The notes below the pieces were generated by a model, which was not told where the DNA came from, ran no database searches, and was given only the letters and a program-made list of their open reading frames with translations. From Sediminibacterium ginsengisoli (GTDB taxonomy: Bacteria > Bacteroidota > Bacteroidia > Chitinophagales > Chitinophagaceae), in NCBI RefSeq assembly GCF_900167075.1, contig NZ_FUWH01000013.1:46324-110323 (forward strand): 64,000 nucleotides of DNA, read 5' to 3'. The position numbers and the translations under genes were made by a program. Shown piece by piece: positions 46,594 to 53,817 of this stretch. Within the stretch, counting starts at the first letter, position 1. Each line of letters opens with the position of its first letter.

Positions 46594-46969
46594 GGTCCGG
46601 GTAGGGCTCAAAGATATAATCGTTGGGATCGAAACTGGTTGAAGCCAGTACCAGTAATATTGCATCCTGGCTGAAATGATGCATCTGGTGCCAGTCTTTT
46701 GTTCCCAGTACCAGGCATTTGCCGGGGGAATTAAGGAGGAACTCCTCTTTTCGGCTGCCATCATCATTAAAAACAGTGCAGCTGCCCCTGACGCAGATGG
46801 CAGCCTGTGTGGTAGCTTTGTGCCTGTGGCCACCCCGGAGCGAATCATCTACCTCATAAATATAAAAGATGCGCCGGATCTGGAAAGGCAGCAAATGTTG
46901 AACATCATCCAGCACGGTGAGGCTGCCTCTTTTGTCTGTATAAATGGGTAAGTCAATAATATACGCCAT
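46577..46969 (-). CDS. FdtA/QdtA-like dTDP-4-keto-6-deoxyglucose 3,4-ketoisomerase
   Basis: The product is 130 residues, a single cupin. 'DKRGSLTVLDDVQHLLPFQI', 'RIFYIYEV', 'LRGGHRHKATTQAAICVRGS' with the catalytic-type His pair, and 'CTVFNDDG' match the WxcM/FdtA family. It moves the keto group from C4 to C3 before transamination. Whether the product has galacto or gluco configuration (FdtA or QdtA) cannot be read from sequence by eye. It overlaps the aminotransferase gene and follows the GT14 gene by 9 nt. Confidence 0.88.
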   Translation of the reverse strand: MAYIIDLPIYTDKRGSLTVLDDVQHLLPFQIRRIFYIYEVDDSLRGGHRHKATTQAAICVRGSCTVFNDDGSRKEEFLLNSPGKCLVLGTKDWHQMHHFSQDAILLVLASTSFDPNDYIFEPYPDHENTL

Positions 46970-46978
46970 CGGGTATTT

Positions 46979-47842
46979 TTAGTTTTCAACCGTTTTTCTT
47001 TCTGTCAGCATCCCGTCAATTGCATCAAGGATAGCGGCATCTTTTTTTATGCTGAATTTCCTTGCAAAAAGTTTATCGCTCAGTTTCAGATCCGCCAGAT
47101 CCTGCATGCCCAACCATTCCGGATTGGGGGTAAGCGGCTTATGTTTATAATAATGACAATTACTGTTTACAACCAGATCTGAAAATTCTGAATTCAGCAG
47201 TATTGTCTGGAAAAGGAATTCATCCGGCCCCCAGGTATAACGGAAAAAGCGTTTCAGTCCCGGCTCCTGTTCAATTTTTTTCCAGACGTAATCAGCAGCC
47301 TGGGGACTGATTGCCCAGAACATAGAACTGCCATAAAACTGCATGCCGGCCGGCCGTTCAGGGGCAGGCAGGAGCCGGTTGATCAGATTTTCCGTGAAAA
47401 ATTTACCGGGAAAACGATAGTCGATCAGGTGATACTTGCTGATCCTTTCAAATGCTTCTTCCCAATCACCTGCAAATGCGCGGTATTTTAAGAACAGTTT
47501 CCCTTTATGCTGTTCAAAAAAGCCGGAGATCTCAGCCGGTGTTTTGATCGGGTAATCCTGCCCGCTGAGCAGGCAGATATAGTCGAATGAAATTCCGGAA
47601 GTGAGTATTGCTTCAATTCCATTGAAAATTGCCTGTACGGTACTGTAACCGGCCCAGCGCACGTTGACTCTTTTCTCAACAAATGTAACCTGAGGATGCT
47701 GCTGTAATGCAGCATGGGCACTTATTGCTACTTTCTTATCGAGATGAATATAAAAACGGGTATTCGCATCGGAGAGCTGACCGATCATTCTTCCGGTCTG
47801 AACCGGATCTGTATATGTTATGATCAGGTATGCAATCTGCAT
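46979..47842 (-). CDS. GT14-like beta-1,6-N-acetylglucosaminyltransferase (core-2/I-branching family)
   Basis: The product is 287 residues. Motifs are 'IAYLIITYTDPVQTGRMIGQ', 'YIHLDKKV', 'VRWAGYSTVQAIFNGIEAIL', 'YICLLSGQDYPIKTPAEI' and 'GSSMFWAISPQAADYV', with 'TWGPDEFLFQTIL' as the catalytic-acid region. Bacterial members act in surface-glycan synthesis. It is first of the three-gene glycan cassette, ahead of the FdtA-like gene, and may transfer the amino-deoxy sugar or a residue near it. The 206-nt gap upstream to nusG holds the nusG terminator. Confidence 0.85.
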   Translation of the reverse strand: MQIAYLIITYTDPVQTGRMIGQLSDANTRFYIHLDKKVAISAHAALQQHPQVTFVEKRVNVRWAGYSTVQAIFNGIEAILTSGISFDYICLLSGQDYPIKTPAEISGFFEQHKGKLFLKYRAFAGDWEEAFERISKYHLIDYRFPGKFFTENLINRLLPAPERPAGMQFYGSSMFWAISPQAADYVWKKIEQEPGLKRFFRYTWGPDEFLFQTILLNSEFSDLVVNSNCHYYKHKPLTPNPEWLGMQDLADLKLSDKLFARKFSIKKDAAILDAIDGMLTERKTVEN

Positions 47843-47998
47843 AAGGGGGACTTGGATACAAGGAATATACCCATTTTCCCGCTATAGCAGTTTCATGGGA
47901 GGTTTAGATGCTTAAATTTACTGCTAATTTTTATTTAGCGGACAAGGTGCTGAAAAATAACATGAGGAAGTATTGCATTTTCTTCTGGTACCGGCAAT

Positions 47999-48028
47999 AA
48001 AAAAGAGGCTGTGTTGCAGCCTCTTTTT
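47999..48028 (-). terminator. nusG intrinsic terminator
   Basis: The 12-bp arms AAAAAGAGGCTG / CAGCCTCTTTTT have a 5-nt loop, 20 nt after the nusG stop, with a flanking T-run on the minus strand. It separates nusG from the glycan cassette. Confidence 0.9.
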
Positions 48029-48048
48029 TATTATCTCGTGTAAACAGG

Positions 48049-48651
48049 TTAACTGAGTTTCTCTACCTGCATATAGTTCAATTCTACCGGAGTTGAACGT
48101 CCGAAGATCTTTACGGTTACTTTCAGTTTCTTCTTTTCGTCGTTCACTTCTTCGATCACGCCGTTGAAGTCGTTGAAAGGGCCTTCGATGATCTTGATGG
48201 TTTCGCCGATGATGAAAGGTTCGCTCATAACAACGCCCTGGTCGTTCATTTCGTCTACCTTACCCAGCATTTTGTTCACTTCGCTTTTACGCAGTGAGAT
48301 GATATTACCTTTTGAACCTTTACCATCTGTAAGAAAGTGCATCACGTTGCTGATGTTACTGATATGCTGAACCATGTCATCATTCAGTTTACCATCCAGT
48401 ACTTCCATCATCACATAGCCGGGGAAGTAGTTTTTTTCGCGCATTACTTTTTTACCATTCTGCACTTTGTATACTTTCTCCATCGGAAGGAAGATCTGTT
48501 TGATCACTTCCTGCCAGCCGCTGCGAATAATATCTTTATCCAGGTATTCTTTTACCTTGCGTTCTTTTCCGCTTACTACGCGCAACACGTACCATTTGGT
48601 TTCCGGTTGAGGCGCAGCTTCTGTTCCTGGTATTGTTTCTGCTACTTCCAT
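48049..48651 (-). CDS. nusG: Transcription termination/antitermination protein NusG
   Basis: The product is 200 residues. The NGN domain begins 'KWYVLRVVSGKERKVKEYLD' after an 18-residue leader and contains 'NYFPGYVMMEVL'. The KOW domain at the C-terminus has 'EPFIIGETIKIIEGPFNDFN' and 'GVIEEVNDEKKKLKVTVKIF'. It links RNA polymerase to Rho or the ribosome. It lies 7 nt after secE. Length is normal for Bacteroidota. Confidence 0.96.
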   Translation of the reverse strand: MEVAETIPGTEAAPQPETKWYVLRVVSGKERKVKEYLDKDIIRSGWQEVIKQIFLPMEKVYKVQNGKKVMREKNYFPGYVMMEVLDGKLNDDMVQHISNISNVMHFLTDGKGSKGNIISLRKSEVNKMLGKVDEMNDQGVVMSEPFIIGETIKIIEGPFNDFNGVIEEVNDEKKKLKVTVKIFGRSTPVELNYMQVEKLS

Positions 48652-48658
48652 CCTTGGA

Positions 48659-48853
48659 TTACTTGAATAATGAATAAATCAGCTTCAGGAGCTGGTTACT
48701 GGAAAAGTCCATTACCCAAACAAGCGCTGTTATGATAACAGTTGCTACCAGAACAATCACAGTACTCTGCTGCAGCTGTAACCAGGTTGGCCAGGTTACC
48801 TTCTCCATCAATTCAAGGTAGCTCTCTTTAAAATATGTTGTGATCTTGTTCAT
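48659..48853 (-). CDS. secE: Preprotein translocase subunit SecE
   Basis: The product is 64 residues with the short one-helix form of SecE. 'YFKESYLELMEKVTWPTWLQ' is the amphipathic helix with the conserved VxWP, followed by a single membrane helix. It completes the SecYEG core. Between tRNA-Trp and nusG it keeps the classic tuf-trnW-secE-nusG order. Confidence 0.95.
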   Translation of the reverse strand: MNKITTYFKESYLELMEKVTWPTWLQLQQSTVIVLVATVIITALVWVMDFSSNQLLKLIYSLFK

Positions 48854-48953
48854 TATTGTTTTGTTTATTGGTTGGTGTACCTGCCGTTTCTGAAGCGGAC
48901 CGGAAAATACGGTATTTCATCAGAAAACAGCTATACCAATAATCATTATTCTG

Positions 48954-49025
48954 CACGGGCACTAGGATTCGAACCCAGATCAAAGGTTTTGGAGACCTCT
49001 ATACTAACCGTTGTACTATGCCCGT
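48954..49025 (-). tRNA. tRNA-Trp (CCA)
   Basis: The minus strand folds into a cloverleaf: acceptor ACGGGCA/TGCCCGT, anticodon CCA in the loop CTCCAAA, T-arm GGGTTCGAATCC and discriminator G. CCA is not encoded. Confidence 0.96.
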
Positions 49026-49031
49026 AGAAAG

Positions 49032-49104
49032 CTAAAAGCTATTCCGGATGTTCCGAAACAGCTTTTAGTTTATTTTATTGACAAATGTAAGCTTAATTAC
49101 ATTT
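49032..49104 (-). other. Two stem-loops between tuf and tRNA-Trp
   Basis: One hairpin has 9-bp arms (CTAAAAGCT at 49032-49040 / AGCTTTTAG at 49060-49068). The other has 8-bp arms (AAATGTAA at 49083-49090 / TTACATTT at 49097-49104). They may be RNA-processing sites or a partial terminator, since no long T-run follows. Confidence 0.5.
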
Positions 49105-49133
49105 ACCTAAGCTAAAAGCGTGTAGCCTAAAGC

Positions 49134-50321
49134 TTATTTGATGATTTCAGTAACCTGACCGGCACCTACTGTACGTCCACCTTCGCGGATAGCGAATTTC
49201 AGACCTTTTTCCATAGCGATCGGCTGGATCAGTTTAACGCTCAGACCGATATTATCACCAGGCATTACCATTTCTGTTCCTTCAGGCAGGGTAACTTCAC
49301 CAGTTACGTCTGTAGTACGGAAGTAGAATTGAGGGCGGTATTTGTTGAAGAATGGAGTGTGACGTCCACCTTCTTCTTTGCTCAGTACATAAACCTCACC
49401 TTTGAACTCAGTGTGCGGAGTGATAGAACCTGGTTTGCAGATTACCATACCACGACGGATATCTTTTTTCTCGATACCACGTAACAGCAGACCTGCGTTA
49501 TCACCTGCCTGACCTTCGTCGAGGAGTTTTTTGAACATCTCAACACCAGTTACGGTAGAAGTCAGCGGGCTGTCCATCAGACCTACGATCTCAACTGGTT
49601 CACCAACTTTGATGATACCACGCTCGATACGACCGGTTGCAACGGTGCCACGACCTGTGATTGAGAATACGTCTTCAACAGACATCAGGAACGCCATATC
49701 GATCGGACGTGGAGGCAGCGGGATATAAGTATCTACAGCTTCCATCAGTTCGTCGATCTTAGCAACCCATTTCGGATCTTCAGCCAGAGCGCCTGTAGCA
49801 GAACCCTGAATGATCGGGGTGTTGTCGCCATCGAAACCGTATGAAGTCAGCAGTTCGCGGATCTCCATTTCAACCAGTTCCAGCAGCTCAGGATCATCAA
49901 CAAGGTCAACCTTGTTCATGAATACAACGATACGAGGTACACCTACCTGGCGGGCCAGCAGGATGTGCTCTTTAGTTTGCGGCATAGGACCATCGGTAGC
50001 AGCAACTACCAGGATCGCACCGTCCATCTGGGCGGCACCAGTAATCATATTTTTCACATAGTCAGCGTGACCAGGACAGTCAACGTGCGCATAGTGACGA
50101 TTTCCAGTTTGGTATTCAACGTGCGCAGTGTTGATGGTGATACCACGCTCTTTTTCTTCAGGAGCACCATCAATCTCATCATACTTCTTCGCCTGCGCCA
50201 GACCTTTCTTCGATAAGATGCTTGTGATGGCAGCAGTCAGGGTAGTTTTACCGTGGTCAACGTGACCAATGGTACCAACGTTTACGTGAGGTTTCTCCCT
50301 CTTAAAGGTCTCTTTAGACAT
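49134..50321 (-). CDS. tuf: Elongation factor Tu
   Basis: The product is 395 residues. GTPase motifs: G1 '[10 protein letters not shown]', G3 '[20 protein letters not shown]' and G4 'NKVD'. Domain 2 has '[13 protein letters not shown]'. The protein ends '[20 protein letters not shown]'. It brings aminoacyl-tRNA to the ribosome. It is embedded between four tRNA genes upstream and tRNA-Trp downstream, an arrangement seen in many bacteria. Confidence 0.98.
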   Translation of the reverse strand: MSKETFKREKPHVNVGTIGHVDHGKTTLTAAITSILSKKGLAQAKKYDEIDGAPEEKERGITINTAHVEYQTGNRHYAHVDCPGHADYVKNMITGAAQMDGAILVVAATDGPMPQTKEHILLARQVGVPRIVVFMNKVDLVDDPELLELVEMEIRELLTSYGFDGDNTPIIQGSATGALAEDPKWVAKIDELMEAVDTYIPLPPRPIDMAFLMSVEDVFSITGRGTVATGRIERGIIKVGEPVEIVGLMDSPLTSTVTGVEMFKKLLDEGQAGDNAGLLLRGIEKKDIRRGMVICKPGSITPHTEFKGEVYVLSKEEGGRHTPFFNKYRPQFYFRTTDVTGEVTLPEGTEMVMPGDNIGLSVKLIQPIAMEKGLKFAIREGGRTVGAGQVTEIIK

Positions 50322-50434
50322 TTTTATCGGTTTTTAGTTGTGTTTAAAAATTTGTTGGCCGTGGCCATTTTAAAATTTATGTTGATCCGTTTTACCGGAT
50401 TCGCTCTCACTGTTTCTTACCTCACATTTTTCAG

Positions 50435-50506
<72 letters not shown>

Positions 50507-50580
50507 TTTTCTCAGCTTAGAGTCTTAAGGATAAGCCTGGAGCATTTACTCCGTACTTTAAACCCCAGACTTACCAATTG

Positions 50581-50653
50581 AGCGGGAGACCAGGCTCGAA
50601 CTGGCCACCTATAGCTTGGAAGGCTATCGCTCTACCAAATGAGCTACTCCCGC
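50581..50653 (-). tRNA. tRNA-Gly (TCC)
   Basis: The minus-strand cloverleaf has acceptor GCGGGAG/CTCCCGC, anticodon loop CTTCCAA giving TCC, and T-arm CAGTTCGAGCCTG with discriminator T. Confidence 0.95.
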
Positions 50654-50744
50654 CTGCAAGATCTGCTTCCCGTGAAGGAGGCAAAACCGTGTTGTAAAAG
50701 AACTTCCCGGAGCCAGGCTATACCTGTTCCGGGATATTTATCCG

Positions 50745-50827
<83 letters not shown>

Positions 50828-50914
50828 GGTTATTATACAGTTTTTTCGATCCGGGGCACGAACATAGTAAATTTCACGCTTCCAGCCAGTATTATCTGTA
50901 TTTTTTACCTATTG

Positions 50915-50987
50915 AGCCGAAGATGGGACTCGAACCCGCGACCTACTGATTACAAATCAGTTGCTCTACCAACTGAGCTACTTCGGC
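50915..50987 (-). tRNA. tRNA-Thr (TGT)
   Basis: The minus-strand cloverleaf has acceptor GCCGAAG/CTTCGGC, anticodon stem CTGAT/ATCAG with loop TTGTA centred on TGT, and T-arm GGGTTCGAGTCCC. It is the first gene after the operon promoter at 51024-51053. Confidence 0.95.
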
Positions 50988-51023
50988 AAACTTTTTTAAG
51001 AGCTATCCCGTTTTTTGGGATGG

Positions 51024-51053
51024 CAAAGGTAATGGAAAACTTTATTCAGCAAA
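51024..51053 (-). promoter_or_regulatory. Promoter of the tRNA-tuf-secE-nusG operon, TTTG-N18-TACCTTTG
   Basis: On the minus strand, TTTG-type box (51053-51050) and TACCTTTG (51031-51024) are 18 nt apart. The box ends 37 nt before the mature 5' end of tRNA-Thr. Confidence 0.72.
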
Positions 51054-51119
51054 ATTTTGAAAAAGGTTTTTTTGGGAAGTTTTCAACATATTCAAAAAAA
51101 CATGCTTCTCCCCTCCTGC

Positions 51120-51380
51120 TCAGGGCATTATCCACTCGCTTTTCTCCGGTTCGTTCACGGAATAAAAAAGTGAAAGCGTATCCTGCGGAACAACTGTGCC
51201 GGCGGGCAACTCAACCGTTCCCGCATACTCTTTTCCTGATACACTGTACACGTATTCGATCTGCAAACGCCCCTGCTGGTTCAGTTTCCGCTCCCTGATA
51301 TGTGCTGTTGTTTTTTCCCTGGAAGGCTTGCACGACAAGGCACACAGGAGCCACAGGTATAGTGGCAAATTATTTTTCAT
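51120..51380 (-). CDS. Small hypothetical lipoprotein
   Basis: The product is 86 residues from ATG at 51380; a GTG two codons earlier is possible. A lipobox 'LLCALSC' ends the short signal sequence, so Cys near residue 17 would be lipidated. The mature part is about 70 residues with beta-rich 'LQIEYVYSVSGKEYAGTVEL' and 'DTLSLFYSVNEPEKSEW'. I do not recognise the family; DUF3592-like small domains look similar. It lies between the hpf terminator and the tRNA promoter. Confidence 0.6.
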   Translation of the reverse strand: MKNNLPLYLWLLCALSCKPSREKTTAHIRERKLNQQGRLQIEYVYSVSGKEYAGTVELPAGTVVPQDTLSLFYSVNEPEKSEWIMP

Positions 51381-51394
51381 CGGCACAAAATTAA

Positions 51395-51423
51395 AAAGGC
51401 CTCCCGTTTTACGGAAGGCCTTT
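51395..51423. terminator. hpf terminator, likely bidirectional
   Basis: An 8-bp outer stem (AAAGGCCT / AGGCCTTT) and an inner CCGT/ACGG stem lie 16 nt after the hpf stop. T-runs flank both sides. Confidence 0.85.
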
Positions 51424-51438
51424 CAGTTTTTTTAGTTT

Positions 51439-51738
51439 TTAAGCTGCTAATTTTTCTTTTTTACGTTTTATCTGTGAAACAATCGATTCCATCGCACAAT
51501 CAAACGACTCTTCAAATGATTTTGATGAAGCTTTTACAAAAAAATCGTGTTTTGGCACATGAACCCTGATCTCAGCAATCTTGTCTTTGATCGTATGCAC
51601 CACGTTGTCGAGTTTCAAAAAAACATCCACTTTCAGAATTCTGTCGTGAAAGGTCTGCAATTTGGCAAGTTTGCGTGACACATACTCTACCAGTTTTTCA
51701 TCTGCATCAAAATGTACAGTTTGAATGTTAACGTTCAT
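51439..51738 (-). CDS. hpf: Ribosome hibernation promoting factor, short HPF/YfiA form
   Basis: The product is 99 residues, one S30AE domain and no long-HPF dimerisation tail. 'MNVNIQTVHFDADEKLVEYV' and 'KLAKLQTFHDRILKVDVFLK' match the family fold. It binds the 30S decoding site to store ribosomes in stationary phase. It follows xerC by 207 nt. That gap is AT-rich and shows no gene. The arrangement rpsU-xerC-hpf-tRNA-tuf is common in Bacteroidota. Confidence 0.92.
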   Translation of the reverse strand: MNVNIQTVHFDADEKLVEYVSRKLAKLQTFHDRILKVDVFLKLDNVVHTIKDKIAEIRVHVPKHDFFVKASSKSFEESFDCAMESIVSQIKRKKEKLAA

Positions 51739-51945
51739 AACAACTCACGTTTAATCGGTGAAAAAATAATATTTAAAAGAACTTTTGTATTGTGTTTTTT
51801 CTCCTCTTAAGAGTGATAACAAGTTAGCGAAAAAGATAACAAAAAAGAAATACCGGAGCGTTTTTTTGGAAAGTTTTAAGAGTACCGGCCAGATCGGCAA
51901 CGAAATGACAATCAATCCTGTAAATACGAAGCTTTGCGTGGTTTT

Positions 51946-52833
51946 TCAGGCTTTGGGATGGGCTTTTTTATAGACTTCCTTGAGCTTTTCTATAGTATTA
52001 TGTGTATAGACCTGCGTAGCTGCCAGGCTGCTGTGGCCAAGCAGTTCTTTTACAGCATTCAGATCAGCTCCGTTATTCATTAAATGAGTGGCGAAACTAT
52101 GACGGAGGATATGCGGGCTTTTTTTCTGTACAGTGGTAACAGCGGCCAGGTAACTGCGTACAAAACCATATACATATCTCGGCTGCAGGGGTTTTCCCTT
52201 ATCCGTTAAGAACAGGTTCATGATCGTTGTTTCCGCCGGTTTCCGTTCTTTAATGTACTGCTGCAGTTCGGCTACCAGCGCTGCGGGCACGGGAATGATC
52301 CTTTCCTTATTGCCTTTACCCAGCACTTTTACCTGTGTTGTATCGAGCTGGGATGTTTTCAGGCTGATGAGTTCGCTCAGACGCATACCTGTAGCATAAA
52401 ACAACTGCAGTACCAGCCGTTCCGTACGGCCTTTCCAGTCGTCTGTGAACGTTACATGCGTGAGTAACAGGTCTATATCCTTTTCCGCCACAAATACCGG
52501 CAGTCTTTTATTCAGTTTGGGCGCAATGATCACCGTCATCGGCGTCTGTTTGATCAGGCCGGTTTTCAGCTGGTATTTAAAGAAGGATTTAAGGGTGGAT
52601 ATTTTGCGGCTGATACTTTTCGATGTCAACTCATCTTCTTTCATTTCTGCCAGCCAGCTACGGATATACATAGCTGTGATGGTCTCTACCGGCGGCGCAT
52701 CGAACTGGCTGGTGAGATAGGCGAAAAACTGCTCCAGGTCTGTCTGGTAGGAAATAAGGGTATGTCTCGAATACCGCTTCTCGTATTTGAGATGATCCAG
52801 GAATGCTTGTAACTGTGGATACCGGTCGGACAT
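51946..52833 (-). CDS. xerC: Tyrosine recombinase XerC/XerD-like
   Basis: The product is 295 residues. The N-terminal SAM-like domain (1-90) begins 'FLDHLKYEKRYSRHTLISYQ'. Catalytic residues are visible: R151 in 'ATGMRLSELISL', K173, H241/R244 in 'PHILRHSFATHL', H267 in 'LGHSSLAATQVYTH' and nucleophile Y276. It resolves chromosome dimers at dif. Its ATG directly follows the T-tract of the rpsU terminator, leaving no usual leader. Confidence 0.92.
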   Translation of the reverse strand: MSDRYPQLQAFLDHLKYEKRYSRHTLISYQTDLEQFFAYLTSQFDAPPVETITAMYIRSWLAEMKEDELTSKSISRKISTLKSFFKYQLKTGLIKQTPMTVIIAPKLNKRLPVFVAEKDIDLLLTHVTFTDDWKGRTERLVLQLFYATGMRLSELISLKTSQLDTTQVKVLGKGNKERIIPVPAALVAELQQYIKERKPAETTIMNLFLTDKGKPLQPRYVYGFVRSYLAAVTTVQKKSPHILRHSFATHLMNNGADLNAVKELLGHSSLAATQVYTHNTIEKLKEVYKKAHPKA

Positions 52834-52837
52834 AAAA

Positions 52838-52863
52838 AAAGTAGCCTAAAGTTAGGCTACTTT
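52838..52863 (-). terminator. rpsU terminator ending at the xerC start codon
   Basis: The 12-bp perfect arms AAAGTAGCCTAA / TTAGGCTACTTT are followed on the minus strand by TTTTTTT and then immediately by ATG of xerC (52833). It lies about 24 nt after the rpsU stop. Confidence 0.9.
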
Positions 52864-52887
52864 AAAATATATCAGGGTAAGAAAGAT

Positions 52888-53085
52888 CTATGCCTCTATT
52901 TTACCGCTTGCGATCTGCTGCTTGTAGATAGCTTTCAACACATCTGTACGACGTCTTACTGACGGCTTAACAAATGCCTGACGGCCCCTCAATTGCAACA
53001 AAACTTTGCTCTTCTCAAATTTCTTTTTGTACTTTTTGAGGGCTTTGTCGATATTCTCGCAATCTTTTGAATCAATGATAAGCAT
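52888..53085 (-). CDS. rpsU: 30S ribosomal protein bS21
   Basis: The product is 65 residues: 'MLIIDSKDCENIDKALKKYK', then the basic helix with 'QLRGRQAFVKPSVRRRTDVL'. bS21 sits near the 3' end of 16S rRNA. In Bacteroidota it is reported to help hide the anti-Shine-Dalgarno sequence. The gene has a TAAGGAGGT site 9 nt before ATG, exceptional in this window, and a promoter at 53122-53152. This fits autogenous control by ribosomes lacking bS21. Confidence 0.96.
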   Translation of the reverse strand: MLIIDSKDCENIDKALKKYKKKFEKSKVLLQLRGRQAFVKPSVRRRTDVLKAIYKQQIASGKIEA

Positions 53086-53094
53086 AACTTTTAT

Positions 53095-53103
53095 ACCTCC
53101 TTA
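53095..53103 (-). promoter_or_regulatory. Strong Shine-Dalgarno site of rpsU
   Basis: The minus strand reads TAAGGAGGT, complementary to the anti-SD core, with a 9-nt spacer to ATG. The other genes inspected here lack such a match. Confidence 0.85.
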
Positions 53104-53121
53104 GGCGTTTTTTTAGGAATG

Positions 53122-53152
53122 CAAAAATAAGAAGGAAGATCGAAATAACAAA
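53122..53152 (-). promoter_or_regulatory. rpsU promoter, TTTG-N19-TATTTTTG
   Basis: On the minus strand, TTTG (53152-53149) and TATTTTTG (53129-53122) are 19 nt apart, about 40 nt upstream of the start codon. Confidence 0.72.
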
Positions 53153-53213
53153 GATTTTATTGTGCGGATTTGTCCAGGATCTCTTTTCCCCCTTTTTCAG
53201 ACATATTCTTGAG

Positions 53214-53221
53214 TAACTTTG
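53214..53221 (+). promoter_or_regulatory. Possible -7 element of ribE, very near the ATG
   Basis: TAACTTTG matches TAnnTTTG and ends only 5 nt before ATG 53227, which would give a leaderless or nearly leaderless mRNA. No clear TTTG lies at -33; the nearest is a T-rich tract at 53193-53197. Confidence 0.35.
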
Positions 53222-53226
53222 CGCCT

Positions 53227-53817
53227 ATGTTTACAGGTATTGTTGAAACCACCGGCCAGATCACAGCCATTGAAACCCAGGGTACTAACAAAAGCTTCTG
53301 GATCAGTTCTCCCCTTTCCGGCGACTTTAAAATAGACCAGAGCGTGAGCCACGACGGCGTTTGCCTTACGGTTGACGAGCTGAAAGATGGCTTTCACCGT
53401 GTTACGGCCATTGAGGAAACTTTGCGGAAGACCAACCTGGCTGGCTGGACAGAAGGCGGACAGGTGAATATTGAACGCTGTATGATCATGAACGGACGGC
53501 TGGATGGCCATATCGTTCAGGGCCATGTGGACGCTACCGCTACCTGTATTGAAAAGAAAACGCTCAACGGCAGCTGGGAATTCCGTTTCCGGTTCCCGGA
53601 CGAGTTTGCACACCTGGTGATCGAGAAGGGCTCTATTGCGGTGAATGGCACCAGCCTGACCTGTTTTTCGGTAGACAGCAACTCATTTACCGTTGCCATC
53701 ATTCCTTATACTTATCACCATACCAGCATCGGCCGGGTTGAAGAAGGCAGTATTGTAAATATTGAATTCGATATCCTTGGCAAATACGTACACCGCTGGA
53801 TGCAGCTGAAACCTTAA
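53227..53817 (+). CDS. ribE: Riboflavin synthase (alpha chain)
   Basis: The product is 196 residues from ATG at 53227 ([16 protein letters not shown]), the universal start of the family; a longer frame from 53170 is rejected. It has two lumazine-binding beta-barrel repeats: the first with '[11 protein letters not shown]' and the second with '[12 protein letters not shown]'. '[16 protein letters not shown]' joins them. It dismutates two 6,7-dimethyl-8-ribityllumazine to riboflavin. It stands alone on the plus strand. No FMN riboswitch is visible in the short upstream region. Confidence 0.95.
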   Translation: MFTGIVETTGQITAIETQGTNKSFWISSPLSGDFKIDQSVSHDGVCLTVDELKDGFHRVTAIEETLRKTNLAGWTEGGQVNIERCMIMNGRLDGHIVQGHVDATATCIEKKTLNGSWEFRFRFPDEFAHLVIEKGSIAVNGTSLTCFSVDSNSFTVAIIPYTYHHTSIGRVEEGSIVNIEFDILGKYVHRWMQLKP

